Part shown: positions 38,201 to 48,300 of the stretch, piece after piece | How positions within the stretch are numbered: position 1 is the first letter of the stretch | How the letters are laid out: the number at the start of each line of letters is the position of its first letter | Assembly: GCA_037178675.1 (NCBI GenBank) | Contig: JAYMGJ010000023.1 | Span: 1 to 64,000 of the forward strand | Direction of reading: 5' to 3' | DNA length: 64,000 nucleotides | From: Scleroderma bovista | Taxonomy: Eukaryota; Basidiomycota; Agaricomycetes; Boletales; Sclerodermataceae | The notes under the pieces: model-generated | Databases searched by the model: none | Told to the model about the DNA's origin: nothing | The model's input: the letters and a program-made list of their open reading frames with translations, nothing else | Translations under genes and position numbers: made by a program

Positions 38201-39256
38201 CTCCTCAAACAGATCAAAGGTCTGGAATTCATAAGTGGCCGTACTTGATGAGGGCTTACATAGCATATGAGTGCATCAATCAGCGGCTTCAATCAGAAAC
38301 CGAGTGGGGAGTTCCGTCAGATTGATTGAGCCTGACTGCCGCCTGACTGCATCTTCAAGTTAGTAGCCGTTAACCTACCCAAGTTAGTGCCCAACAGTCA
38401 TTCTAAACGGACAATCCGGGTCCAGGTTATGACCCCGTCCGCCAACTGTTCAATCGCATTTTGAAGTTTAAGCATTTCGACAAAGGGCAGGGAAAGGCGG
38501 TTTAGTAGTCGCCGAAACAAAGACGGCATGATCATCACCGGTCGGCGGTGACTACCACGAAGCGTCAAATGCGAGTCGCAAATATAGTAAAATCCCTGGA
38601 TTGTCTGTAGTGAATCTCTATATTATAGCCTACAACAGGCGACCAACCAACATCAAGGTAAAACCTCCGTGCGTACCCAGGTAGTCCCAAAGAGACAGAA
38701 AAGAGAAGCCAAACACCCAGGGAGAAGAGAACGAGAAAATCGGTAAACGTGGTGATATTGATACTAAATTGCAGCATGGGGAAGACAATGGAGTTTAGAG
38801 GCTAAGCAAAAACACGGTCCGAGACATTAAATTAGCATAACATAGTCTTAGTAAACCTACTAGTTCATCATTGAAGCCACTCTTTTTTTCGACCAAAGAA
38901 AACAACGCTCCACTGCGTCGCTGCCGTGTATCTGGCGTTGGGTAGGTCCGGAATCCGTACTCGAAAGTCCGGGGTGTGGTATGCGATCCGTATGCCTGTC
39001 ATCGTCTATCAAAGCAAAAATACAAAGTTCGGGATCCGTTGCGGGTGCACTGTGCCGGAAACGGATACGAGGCTCACGTCTCGAGTGCGTTATCTGGCCA
39101 TTCCCTCGTCCTGCATGGCGGTTGTGGGGTGCATGCGCCGTTAGGGTGGGGTGTGGGCATTTCTGCCACAGGGGACACAGCCGCTCACAAGAGGGGTAAG
39201 GAACGGCCACAGATAATGGCACTACAGCCCACCAACGGGCAGAACCAGGTCCGCGC
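32230..39256. other. Gene-poor 7-kb interval
   Basis: No recognisable gene. Frames of up to about 160 codons (32684-33166 and 37718-38188 plus, 37897-38292 minus) have no familiar motif and poor splice context. A 70-codon minus frame at 38565-38777 is hydrophobic (contains FLVLFSLGVWLLFSVSLG) but isolated. I found no reverse transcriptase, integrase, transposase or long terminal repeat by eye. Small local features only: a direct repeat GCCTGACTGCC near 38334-38356 and a G-run at about 38161. It may be diverged transposon relics, regulatory DNA or noncoding RNA territory; sequence alone does not say. Confidence 0.5.
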
Positions 39257-40641
39257 TCAAAATGCCCACCATTTCCCACCGCCAAAGCCTAGCAAAGCAC
39301 TCTTCCCCGAAAAGCCGACCGTTCGCCCCGAGTGTCGGTCATCCTCGTCAGGAGGGGCGCCTAAACCAGCAACACTCGCAAAGGAAACGTAACCAGGAAC
39401 TTGCTGGCACGCCAGCGATGCAGCTTTGGGGTCAAAGACGGGGGTAGGGGTGTGTGGAGAGTGGTGAGCGCGGGTGTAGGTTGCTTGAGGGGTGTGTGAC
39501 CGGTATGTTGGGGGGGACCTTGGTGATGATTGTACGGGCGCCGGCGTGCGTGAACGCGAATACGTCTGATACACTAATGAGGGAGGGCTCGCATCCACAG
39601 GAGCGATTACAGGACTTGCGCGTTTGGTGGGCGTCGCTGCAAACACGGGTGGTGACGGTGGTAGTGGGGTTGTCAACCACGGGGAGCTGGGATGGACATG
39701 GGTGTGCAGACTTTGTTTTTGGTAATGCTGAGGTGAATGAGGCGACCGCCCCGGTGTCGTCGGAAGAAGTGATCTGGGTGACCTTGGGGCGCGCTCATGG
39801 GATTCGATTGTGCCGGGGATCGCCGAGGACACGGAGCGCGTAACATGATGGCCCCTTGCCAAGTGATGGCCGTTTGTGTCTCTTGGTGATAATTGGGGTG
39901 GTGGCGTCGAAGGTTTGTGAGCATCGCCTTCGGGGGTGGTGAGGTGGGTGTGTTCTGACTCGTGGGAATGGCGCGAGTTCGACAGGGACAAGAGTGATGT
40001 TGGCGGGGACCCCGCTGAGGACTGCAGATTAGACGAGATGTTGTCAGTGATCCGCACCAAAGGAAAGGGAGAGAAGGGATTGAGACGAGCAGAAAAACGA
40101 GACTTGCCTCAATGGACGATGTCCCTGCTTCACGTTTGACCTCCCGCATGCCGAGATGGAGGACGTGCTCGAGTCGCGTTCTTAGGACTGCCTCGTGTGG
40201 TGCGTCATGGACATCCTCCTGTTTTTCAAGGGCCAATGATGTATACTGAGGAGACTTTGGTTCGGAACGCTTGGATCGAAAGGAGCCAGAAAATGAGGAG
40301 GAGCGGAGAAGCCGTGCATATGATGTGTGCTCGTCGTCGTCGGGAATGTAACAAGACCTTGGGTGAGTGTGTGCTCTGGAGCGGGAGCGGGACGAGGAGA
40401 TGGATGTGGCACTGTTCCGTCTTGTGGAACGAAGGAGCAGGGTCGACTGGAAGAGGTTCTCGTCTTCTTCTGGGTCGCAACTGCAGGTCGAGCTTGGACG
40501 GGCGCAGGTGCGGGCGTGCGGGGAGGTGATGGTGCGGAGGGTGTCGTCTTTTCGGAGAGTGTCTCTGAGAAGACGTTCTGAGCGAGAGGGAGGGCGAATA
40601 TGTGGTGGATGGGGCTGGGGAGAGGACGTGAGGACAGACAT
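39257..40641 (-). CDS. Ser/Pro/His-rich protein of unknown function
   Basis: Two-exon model 40641-40108 and 40021-39257 gives 432 residues in exact phase. The N-terminus MSVLTSSPQPHPPHIRPPSR, followed by SERLLRDTLRKDD, and a later PHEAVLRTRLEHVLHLGMRE block look conserved-like. The second exon is mostly Ser/Pro/Thr/His, then ends in FSGKSALLGFGGGKWWAF. The intron (86 nt) must use a GC donor (GAG|GCAAGT). Without splicing, the frame runs on into a less plausible tail that stops near 39673. No domain, signal peptide or membrane helix seen. I do not assign a function; the style resembles disordered agaricomycete-specific proteins. An upstream in-frame start at 40695 is possible. Confidence 0.68.
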
Positions 40642-41467
40642 GTTGGGGAGGATTCGGAGAGTCGAGACGAGGGTAGATATTGGTGAGTGCCTCACTGTCT
40701 ACATGAGGACGGGGGTAGCTTACCTTTCTGGGACATGTAACCCCTCTTTGATCCCACGACCCCCCCGCCGCACATTCTCCACCGTTGGTCTGTGCCCCGT
40801 TCCGCATGCGTTTCATTGCAATGCATGTCCCGCATTCCTGCTCGACGTTCCCAGTAGACTTACACGGTATAGCGGACAAGGACCCGGCGGAGAATGGTCT
40901 CGAGAGTCGAGGCCCATTCGGAGCCGTGGTTCATTCAATTATAGGGCATTTGTCATTCACTCCCTTTTGAGACCCCCCATCTATGACAGACGGAGGAAGG
41001 CCCAGACATCCCAGAGCTCACCAGCGACTCGACCTTATCATGAAAACGGGGTCAAGTGCTCGAGCTCAACGGCCGAAGCCATTCAACCACGTTTTGATTA
41101 CGATGCTAGCTGATCGATTATCTGTCCATACGACACTCGATGGCTGATATTGCCCCATCCGAGACGCTTCCTGTGCCCTGTACGAGGCTGGTGCCAGCAA
41201 ACACAGACACGGAGCGACCAGTGCAAAATGGATGGGACACCGTCCGTGCGCATCGAGGCGCCCCGATCCACCGATCCAATGACTTTATTCCCTCCCCAGG
41301 GAGACGGGAGGGCGATCTTGTCGATGATGTCATTGACATGCACGCATCCCCTCGTATCGCATAAATACGAGTTCTTATTGCCTTTCGTTTACTCTCTCCA
41401 TCCTGCGCCACTTTCCGCAGAACGTTCTATCTAGCACGCGGAATGAATAAACCAGCTGACGAAGTTC
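40642..41467. other. Intergenic region between divergent unknown genes
   Basis: Contains the upstream regions of the 39.3-40.6 kb gene (minus) and the candidate gene at 41.5 kb (plus). An AT-rich element ATAAATA at about 41361-41367 followed by a pyrimidine-rich stretch lies about 100 bp before the latter's ATG and could be its core promoter. Otherwise nothing recognised. Confidence 0.35.
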
Positions 41468-42060
41468 ATGATGTCAGAGGTAGTTGCACCCGCACCAACT
41501 TCACCACACAATCCGTGGTATATATCGGTGTCGCCTGGCCCCACCCATTTCAAGTACTGCTCCCGACTGCTCGAGGTAGGAAATGTTGGGCGTCCAGGCG
41601 ACACGCCACTCGCTGGCTGATGACGCATCTCCGCAGAGGATTTCCTCATCTGTTTCTGCAACACGACATACGGGTCTTCTATGCATAGAAGCACCGCGCA
41701 TCGAGTCCGTTGGATATTCCACCATAACCTTGATTGCGAATTTGGCACCCGGTGCACCGCATTGGTCAGTACGCCCAGCACTTACGTTTCTCGATAATGA
41801 ATGCTGCCATTAATTTGGCTCATGCCGTGAGACCCAGCTTCTTGCCCTTCGCGACCTTGCTTATCCGCACTATTCACGCCCGACGCCCCCATCAACAATT
41901 GGGATTGTTGGACCAGGGGAACTCACTAGCAAGTTCCGACCGAAGACAACTGTCCAACAGAAAGTCGCAAGTACACAACGTGTCCAGAAGCTCGAGTTCT
42001 GGGCTATTTCAATCGGAGGAAGACATTGATGATCCTGAATTCAACAGCCCAAGAGTGTAG
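41468..42060 (+). CDS. Candidate small three-exon gene, unknown function
   Basis: I do not recognise this protein. Exons 41468-41575, 41637-41764 and 41838-42060 join with GT-AG signals (GTAGGA...CCGCAG and GTCAGT...CCCAG) and exact phase to give 152 residues. It starts MMSEVVAPAPTSPHNPWYIS, has a moderately hydrophobic middle (VGYSTITLIANLAPG) and a polar Ser/Asp-rich end (SSSGLFQSEEDIDDPEFNSP). No signal peptide or catalytic motif. Three consecutive in-frame exons plus an AT-rich promoter-like element argue for a real gene, but with short exons chance cannot be excluded. Confidence 0.45.
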
Positions 42061-43717
42061 TCTGGGGTAAAAACAGGGACACGTCCACCTGATAATATTC
42101 CAGGGTCGCCGCTATGAACTATTTTCTACCCCAGACTCTCTAGAGCTTAGGAGGTGAACCGGACTCTCACACTCACGGTGTCATATAGCGAGAATTCATC
42201 AAAGTGATACAACAATGTCGGATGACTCCGGGCGCTAGGAACATGCCATGACTCAACTATGGACGACACCTTGCGCCGAAATATTCAAGTTCTTGGGATT
42301 ATTACTCGATGCCGCACTGCTTCTCATCGTGGAAGGAGCCAGTGTAACCTGACTGTCTGACGTTCTCAGTGTATGTAGTCATCATAAACTCCTGCTTATT
42401 CATTGGAATTAACATTATCATTTCGGGTTAATGGGCAACGGCGACTCATCAACGGACCAGGTAAGGTTTCGCAATCCGACGTCTTGGATCTGACTTACCC
42501 TGTGTAGCATTCGATCCCATGACCATCTGACTTTGACTTTGGGCACTGGCTTCCGCCGCTGAACTGGAATCCTCCGTTTTAGGCCTCGGAGAGGGGGGGG
42601 GGTCTTCAGGTCAAAAAGTAACTAGTCAAGAGATGGTTTAGCGTCGTGCAACAACTCGACTGCATCACAGACACGCGACTTCGGATCTGTACGCCGTGCT
42701 TCGTCATGAAGGCATCACGGCGACTGGCCCGTGTCCTCCCGTGTCTTGTAGCACCTACCCTAGCATCAGGGCCCAAACTCAATCATGCGAATAACTCGGT
42801 GCAATTAATGGTGTCGTCTGTCGTTGCTAGTATACACTTGTCGGTGCTAATGCAACACGCGTTCGTTTCAGTTGAACCATCCAGACACACCGTGTGAACC
42901 TCATTGTTTCTTCTCTCCCACGCGTTTTCCAAGGTGCTTCACCCCTTTGCTATGCATGACACAGGTGGGATAAACCTGGGTCACTTCCATCCATTGTGCT
43001 AGGCTGACACGGATCAACACGGGCCTCGTGGCTCTGGTTCACATATTCTCCGTGGGTCATTTCTTTCGCCGCCCTACAGGTCTACCCAAATCACACTTAC
43101 TAAGTAGGGAGCTAGGGACGTTTTTCACAAACTTCCGGCTTCTCGCTTTACGGGGCATCTCGTATGGACCATCGTGCACTCCGTGTATGAACCATGTACT
43201 TGATAAATGAATCTTAGGTATTCATTAATAATGACGAGGGAGGATATAAAAGCAGGAAAATCAGTGGCCACTGAAAACCCATTTCGGCGAGAATATCTTT
43301 TTCGACTCCTGAGAATATTTCGAGGTACAACGTTCCTGCTAGTGGCAATGCGATTAACAGCAAATTATATTCCAATTGGCGGCCTGAAGACGCGAGGCAT
43401 ATGATACGTCCCAGCGGCTGGACTCCGTGCGGTGATGTAGCCTTCGTTTCTGCTGAGTGAGCTCTACGTAAGTAAAAGCCATGATTGCACTGTAGTCGTT
43501 GCCATTCACACTGAAGTCCTTCAGACTTAGATCACATTCTGTTCAACCAACGACTAATACACACTTAGTACTGAAGGCGTCAATGAAAGTAAAAATCAAC
43601 TAGTATCAGCTTATCGGGATCGATTATGGACAGAAACGAGATAAGTGAGACAGGAAAAAGAATAACATCATGGCCTATTTCGCAAGCCTTGGGCATATTT
43701 ATACAACGTAGAATCGT
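42061..43717. other. Intergenic region, nothing recognised
   Basis: About 1.65 kb between the candidate small gene and the 3' end of the Bax-inhibitor gene. Only short frames (83 codons at most, 42646-42897). A G-run occurs near 42591. No RNA gene or repeat that I can support. Confidence 0.5.
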
Positions 43718-45105
43718 TTAACGATCCTGGAGGTCGCTTAGGAGGCGGAGGATGCTCAAGACTACAGCAGGAAGTGTGAAGAAAACGTGGGATCAGCACC
43801 GAGACTTTACTACACAGAATGGAAGAATCGCTTACACAGGTTGACGAAGCTATTCATAAAGTGAACAGAGACGCGTGGTCAGCACGGCACTCCAAAAAGA
43901 GACAACAGAGGTCATGAAATGAATTAGTGGTAACACGTACTCCAGGTATAGACTGAGCGATCCAACGATGTACTCGTCGGGAGACAGGCGCTTCGTGATC
44001 AAGAATGTATCGTAGACGATGTAGCCGCTGAAGATGAGACAGCCGAGGATGGCGTATACGAGATCAATGGTTCGGCTGAATGGTATGAAGACGCCCACGA
44101 TGCCGGTCATCACTACGGAAGAAATGGTAGTGTCCGTTACTTGCTGTGTGCAAGAAGAAATGCGGAAGGGAACTTACTCAAGGCAATAAGGCCACCGAAC
44201 AGCCATGGTCCCATGCCGGAGAAGTCATACTGCGATCATGAGAATAAATACAAGCCATACGATAGGAAGCAAAGAGAGGCGGTGCACACCTTGGATTGGA
44301 GAGTAAAGAGCGTCAGTCCAAGGAAAATTCCCAATGTGATCAATCTATTTTCATTATCAACAGGCTGTGGGATAGCTGTGGAACTGGGGACGTACAAAGC
44401 CTGCAGCACGACCACATTATCGATGAAAGCTGTAGCAACGCCAAGGGTGAACGCTTCCAACAAGGTGAATGAGCTCAGTAGGATGAGATTTAAAGGGTGG
44501 CTATGGCGCTTCCAGTACAGGAGGCCAATGTTAACCAGTGTACCGAAAAGGGGGACGTAGAACGACCAGGGGCTGAGCAGGTAGAAGGATCGGTAAGAAG
44601 GATGTAAATGGTAACAACATGGGAAAAGACGAACTGGGTGGTGATCCAGACGACTGTATCAAAGGACTGAGAGATACAACCAGCGACAATGGTCGTTGCA
44701 AGCTGGGCAGTATTTTGTAAGCTCATGAGGCCATAGGACACGGCTTTGCTTACAATTTGACAGACTGAAAGCGAAAGGGTGAGATCATGTCCAATGATGG
44801 CGGGAGCTACTACTTACATAGAATTGTGTACACCTTGCGCACAAAGGCAGCTTGCACTTCGGGCGCGCTCTCAGAAACAGTCACCCCATACTAGCATGCC
44901 ATCGAAAATGGATACCAATTGGAACATAAAATCAAAGACATACCTTGAAATCATCGGGGAGGTCGCCCGTCTCTGGTTGGTCGTAGATACCTCCCCCAGG
45001 CCGACCTAGTAAAGGCTCAGCGGCACCCGTAGGGATGAACGGCGTTTTCGAAGTACCAGCGGCCTGATACGACGGCGGTGATACTGGGTAACTAGTTGAA
45101 GTCAT
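43718..45105 (-). CDS. BXI1 family: Bax inhibitor-1 / LFG family membrane protein
   Basis: Seven-helix membrane protein of the TMBIM/BI-1 family (Ca2+ leak and ER-stress or cell-death modulation in other eukaryotes; Bxi1/Ybh3 in yeast). The N-terminal cytosolic part starts MTSTSYPVSPPSYQAAGTSK, then DDFKYGVTVSESAPEVQAAF leads into VRKVYTIL, a family hallmark. Membrane exons read YVPLFGTLVNIGLLYWKRHS, HPLNLILLSSFTLLEAFTLG, ATAFIDNVVVLQAL, YDFSGMGPWLFGGLIALMMT, CLIFSGYIVYDTF and KRLSPDEYIVGSLSLYLE. The end is NLFLSILRLLSDLQDR, completed by a short last exon spliced with GTAAGC...CTGTAG. Helices and the C-terminal YDTF...SPDEY motif are intact, so it should be functional. About six introns. Confidence 0.95.
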
Positions 45106-45420
45106 TGCGAGTGTTTAGGTGCTGGGGGTTGAGAGAGGCTAAATGAACACTCTTATTCGACTCAGGAGATGTGATGACAAGCGCTTATAAAGACAGCTGA
45201 CTCATCCATGTGGCTGTGTACTCAGGTGAAACAAGACTTGTCCATTGAACAATATTATACGCAGTAGACGTGTAGTGTATACATCCATTATCGCCACAAA
45301 CACGGTCCTTCTGTTCAAGAAATCTTCTCCTCGAGTATAGTCGCAAACTCTTAGCGATAACGCAGGGTGCCGCTACGTCCGCGAACTGCGATGCTGTCAG
45401 TAACCATAGTTGTATTGAAG
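45106..45420. promoter_or_regulatory. Upstream region of the Bax-inhibitor gene
   Basis: 315 bp lie between the BI-1 family start (45105) and the stop of the next minus-strand gene (45421). It must hold that gene's 3' UTR and the BI-1 promoter. No clear core element beyond AT-rich patches near 45245-45265. Confidence 0.4.
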
Positions 45421-47004
45421 TCAAGCCAGCTCACTCTTGTGACCTCTATTGAAGTCCAAGGCAGGAAGTTGCGAGAGGAGTGCTGCTTCCTCGGAAGCCG
45501 GGGGGAACTGATGGTCTTGGTGAACGTCCTGAGAGGTGGGGGCCCTGGACTTCACTAACTTCTTGAGCTTCGTGAGGAGGCCTCTCTTGACCACGGGTAG
45601 GTTCACTTGTTCGACGTCGTTCACCTGGACGGCTGCAGGCACATGGTTGCGTTTGACCAGATGCTTGAGCTTCGAAAGGAGGATCCTTGTGATACGGGAC
45701 AGTTTCGACCGCTTGACGTTCTCCTGAGCAACTTGAGTGGACTCCGGCCTAGGCTGCTCGGGAAGAATGCTTAGAACTCTGGACTCGGTCTTAATGAGAG
45801 CCGGGGAAGACTGGTCTTCTTGAGGTGCGCGGTGCGAGGATGTAACACTGGCGGCATCGCTTTGTGGCTCACTTGTATGCGGAACGACCTGAGATTCAGA
45901 CGACCGAGGCGTGATAACCGGGGGAGCATCATCTGTGGCTGCGCTGTTTTGGGATGAGCTGGAGACTGTATTTTCCGGGGGTTCAACCTCGCCGATGTGG
46001 GGAGCTGGGGAACGCGAGTGGCCTCCTTGACCTGCACGGTGCGAGGATGCAGCACTGGCGACATCGCTTTGTGGCCCCCTTGTATACGGAACAACTTGAG
46101 GGTCGGACGACCGAGGCCGACTGTCTGTGGTTACGCTATACTGAGACGGGCTGGAAACTGTACTTTCCGGGGGTTCGACTTCGCCGATGGGGGAAGCTGG
46201 GGAATAGGAGTGGGCTCCTTGACATGGACGATGCGAGGACGTAGCACTGGCGGCATCGCTTTGTGGCCCACCTGTATTCGGAACAACCTGAGGGTCAGAC
46301 GGCCGAGGCGTGACGGCCGGGGTAGGACCATCTGTGGATGCATTGGTTTCAGACGAGCTGGAGACTGGATTTTTCGGGGGTTCAACCTCGCCGATGCGAC
46401 TCCTCTGTTGCAGTTCTGTGGGGGCCGCGGCCGGGGCAGGCTTGGATGTCTCTTCGCCCAGTAAAGGTCTCGGAGTCAGGCTTCTACCGCGCCTCGTCTC
46501 GATGCTTCGTGGTTGGTTCGTACCACTCTGCAGAGCGGGGAGGGAGTATCGCGCAGGGCGGGAAGTATATCGAACGGCAGGGGTCAAGTTCGGGATTGGG
46601 CTTCTGATGCGCGTCGTTCCCTGGTGTCTGCTCTCGACCGATCGCTCTCTGTTTCGGGGGTTACTCGCAGTAGACTGGCGCCGAGTGACTGGCCTCTCCC
46701 CAGAGTCGCCTGGCAGAGGCAAGTGGACAGATGGTTCGTTCCAGCGCAGGTTCCCGAAAACGTCTGGTGTAGTGGTGGACTCGGCTTCGGCGTTCGCCGA
46801 CTCTTCCCTTTGAGCGACAGCCGGGTGGCTTCCATCGGGCGACGAGACACTTGGGCCGGGCCAGTCGAAGTCCTTCAACATCTCCTGGTATTCTGGTTTG
46901 ATTGGCACAGGCGTCGCTGCTCTGCGTCGTCGATCATAGGCTTCCCAATCACTTTCCCCCGCATATTTGTATATCTGTCGTCCTCGGCCTTCGTTGGGAT
47001 CCAT
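45421..47004 (-). CDS. Repeat-containing disordered protein with paired KLK motifs, unknown function
   Basis: Single-exon 527-residue protein starting MDPNEGRGRQIYKYAGESDW. The N-terminus (to about residue 80) contains SDWEAYDRRRRAATPVPIKP and EMLKDFDWPGPS, which looks structured. The middle has three imperfect tandem repeats of about 64-69 residues, each opening IGEVEPP and carrying SQVVP or DPQVVP, PQSD.AS and SSHR (about 46397-45800). The C-terminus carries two similar basic amphipathic blocks, LLSKLKHLVKR and LLTKLKKLVKS. No known domain, signal peptide or membrane helix. A TATA-like element (minus-strand ATATAAAAG, 47167-47175) lies about 165 bp upstream. A related coding fragment lies just upstream at 47.6-48.3 kb. 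The antisense frames here are shadows of the repeats. Confidence 0.75.
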   Translation of the reverse strand: MDPNEGRGRQIYKYAGESDWEAYDRRRRAATPVPIKPEYQEMLKDFDWPGPSVSSPDGSHPAVAQREESANAEAESTTTPDVFGNLRWNEPSVHLPLPGDSGERPVTRRQSTASNPRNRERSVESRHQGTTRIRSPIPNLTPAVRYTSRPARYSLPALQSGTNQPRSIETRRGRSLTPRPLLGEETSKPAPAAAPTELQQRSRIGEVEPPKNPVSSSSETNASTDGPTPAVTPRPSDPQVVPNTGGPQSDAASATSSHRPCQGAHSYSPASPIGEVEPPESTVSSPSQYSVTTDSRPRSSDPQVVPYTRGPQSDVASAASSHRAGQGGHSRSPAPHIGEVEPPENTVSSSSQNSAATDDAPPVITPRSSESQVVPHTSEPQSDAASVTSSHRAPQEDQSSPALIKTESRVLSILPEQPRPESTQVAQENVKRSKLSRITRILLSKLKHLVKRNHVPAAVQVNDVEQVNLPVVKRGLLTKLKKLVKSRAPTSQDVHQDHQFPPASEEAALLSQLPALDFNRGHKSELA

Positions 47005-47640
47005 CGCGTTTGCTACGATTCTTGCGGCTCCTACGAGAAAGGGATATGGGCAGATAGTAGTAGAGAGGTTGATGAATAGACGACGTGTAGAGTGTTGCAG
47101 TCGGCGTGGATGACAATATGGTGAAGGAAGAAGAAAGGATGGAACAGCGCGAGCTGTTTGACCAGCCTTTTATATTTGTATGGATGGCTGACATTGACTA
47201 ACACTTCGTCTTAAGTCACTCTGGCGAGAGCCTTAGATCCTGGGCGTGTAACGGGCCTCAGAATCCCAACCAAGCTGGTAACTCGATTGGTGACATCGTC
47301 AGGCGTGAGCATTCAAACGCGTTTTGCTATGGAACTGTGGGCGTTCTACTCACAAGATGTGAGTAGTGACCCCCGTCGCGCTTTCCTCCTTGGATTATCC
47401 CAAGCAGGCACATCTATCATCTTCTCCCGCTAACGTCATGTCCTTTCCGCATCTCTCGATGACCGTCTTACGCGGTAGCATGTTCAGATCATTCGCCGTC
47501 GTCGTCTGGATGGTCACCATACATCATACACATTCTGAAGCAATATCATCTGCGCAATATGCACCCTCAAAGCCCATTCAACCATCCTCCAGTTCAACCT
47601 TTACCCAGCTTCATCTTGTCTCCCATTCAGAGCCCATGCA
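47005..47640. promoter_or_regulatory. Promoter region with TATA box for the repeat-protein gene
   Basis: Contains minus-strand ATATAAAAG at 47167-47175, a good TATA box for the gene starting at 47004. The remaining part up to about 47640 holds the 3' flank of the neighbouring unresolved coding region; nothing else seen. Confidence 0.5.
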
Positions 47641-47646
47641 TCTCCT

Positions 47647-48300
47647 CTAAGAGGGATCAAAGGACGTGGAAGCAGCAGTTGGGTCTGCATTCGCGAGCTG
47701 CAAAGCTGCCACAGGGTTCGAGTTTGGATATAGCCAAGTGTACTTGTGCAAACCCAAACCAGCAGTTTGGGGGCGTCGTTTGTCTTCTTCCACATCCGGC
47801 CGGGTTGCGATGGGCTTAGTTCTGAGCTTCGTGAGGCTTGAGTCGCTGTAGCTTGGATGACTCGCTTGTTCCGGGACAAGTTCAAAACCCTAAGGCACAA
47901 GCATCGGGATCTGCCTGAAATGGGCTTCAATTTAGATTTCACCACGGGCTTGAGCTTCGCGAGGAAACGCACGGCACGGGGCGACTTTGGCTGCTTGACG
48001 CCATCGGTATCATTCTCCAAAGCTAGTCGAGTGAGGATCAGTGGGGATTCGAATTCGCGATCAGATATGCTCTCAGTTGACGTTCGATGGTCGCGTACCA
48101 ATCGGTGCCATCCTGTCGTACTTCCGCTGTTCGTCGCCCTATTGTCATTCGATTGTTGACGTCGATGCTTCGGGAGGACTTGTCGGCTGACCTTGGATGA
48201 CCTTCCCAAATCTGTCTACGCGCACGTTCTTCTCCGTGTTCGTGGTCTTGGCTTTGTCAAGGGCGAGACCATAGCTCGAGATAACGACGTACTTGAAGGG
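47647..48300 (-). pseudogene. Possible paralogue or relic of the KLK-motif protein, structure unresolved
   Basis: Minus-strand frames here carry RFLAKLKPVVKSKLKP (near 47960) and, in another phase, SSLTKLRTKPIATRPDVEED followed by a stop near 47647. Both match the style and arrangement of the paired KLK motifs ending the 45.4-47.0 kb protein. Upstream, a third phase reads ISSYGLALDKAKTTNTEKNV. The pieces are in different frames, and I could not find splice sites that join them convincingly or a clear start. So it is either a spliced gene that I failed to model or a decayed duplicate. The longest single frame (48209-47601) covers only part of it. Confidence 0.35.

Noticed and set aside
37718..38292. 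Overlapping plus and minus frames of 131-156 codons
   Set aside because: Neither shows a family motif; the overlap on both strands suggests chance open frames. No transposon protein signature.
38565..38777. Hydrophobic 70-codon minus-strand frame
   Set aside because: Isolated, without promoter, splice or homology support; hydrophobicity alone is weak evidence.
39673..40695. Single 340-codon minus-strand frame
   Set aside because: It reads through a frame-restoring intron at 40022-40107; the two-exon model gives a better C-terminus and exact phase.
46310..47079. Plus-strand frames of 155-188 codons opposite the repeat protein
   Set aside because: Antisense shadows of the tandem repeats and Arg/Ser-rich coding sequence.
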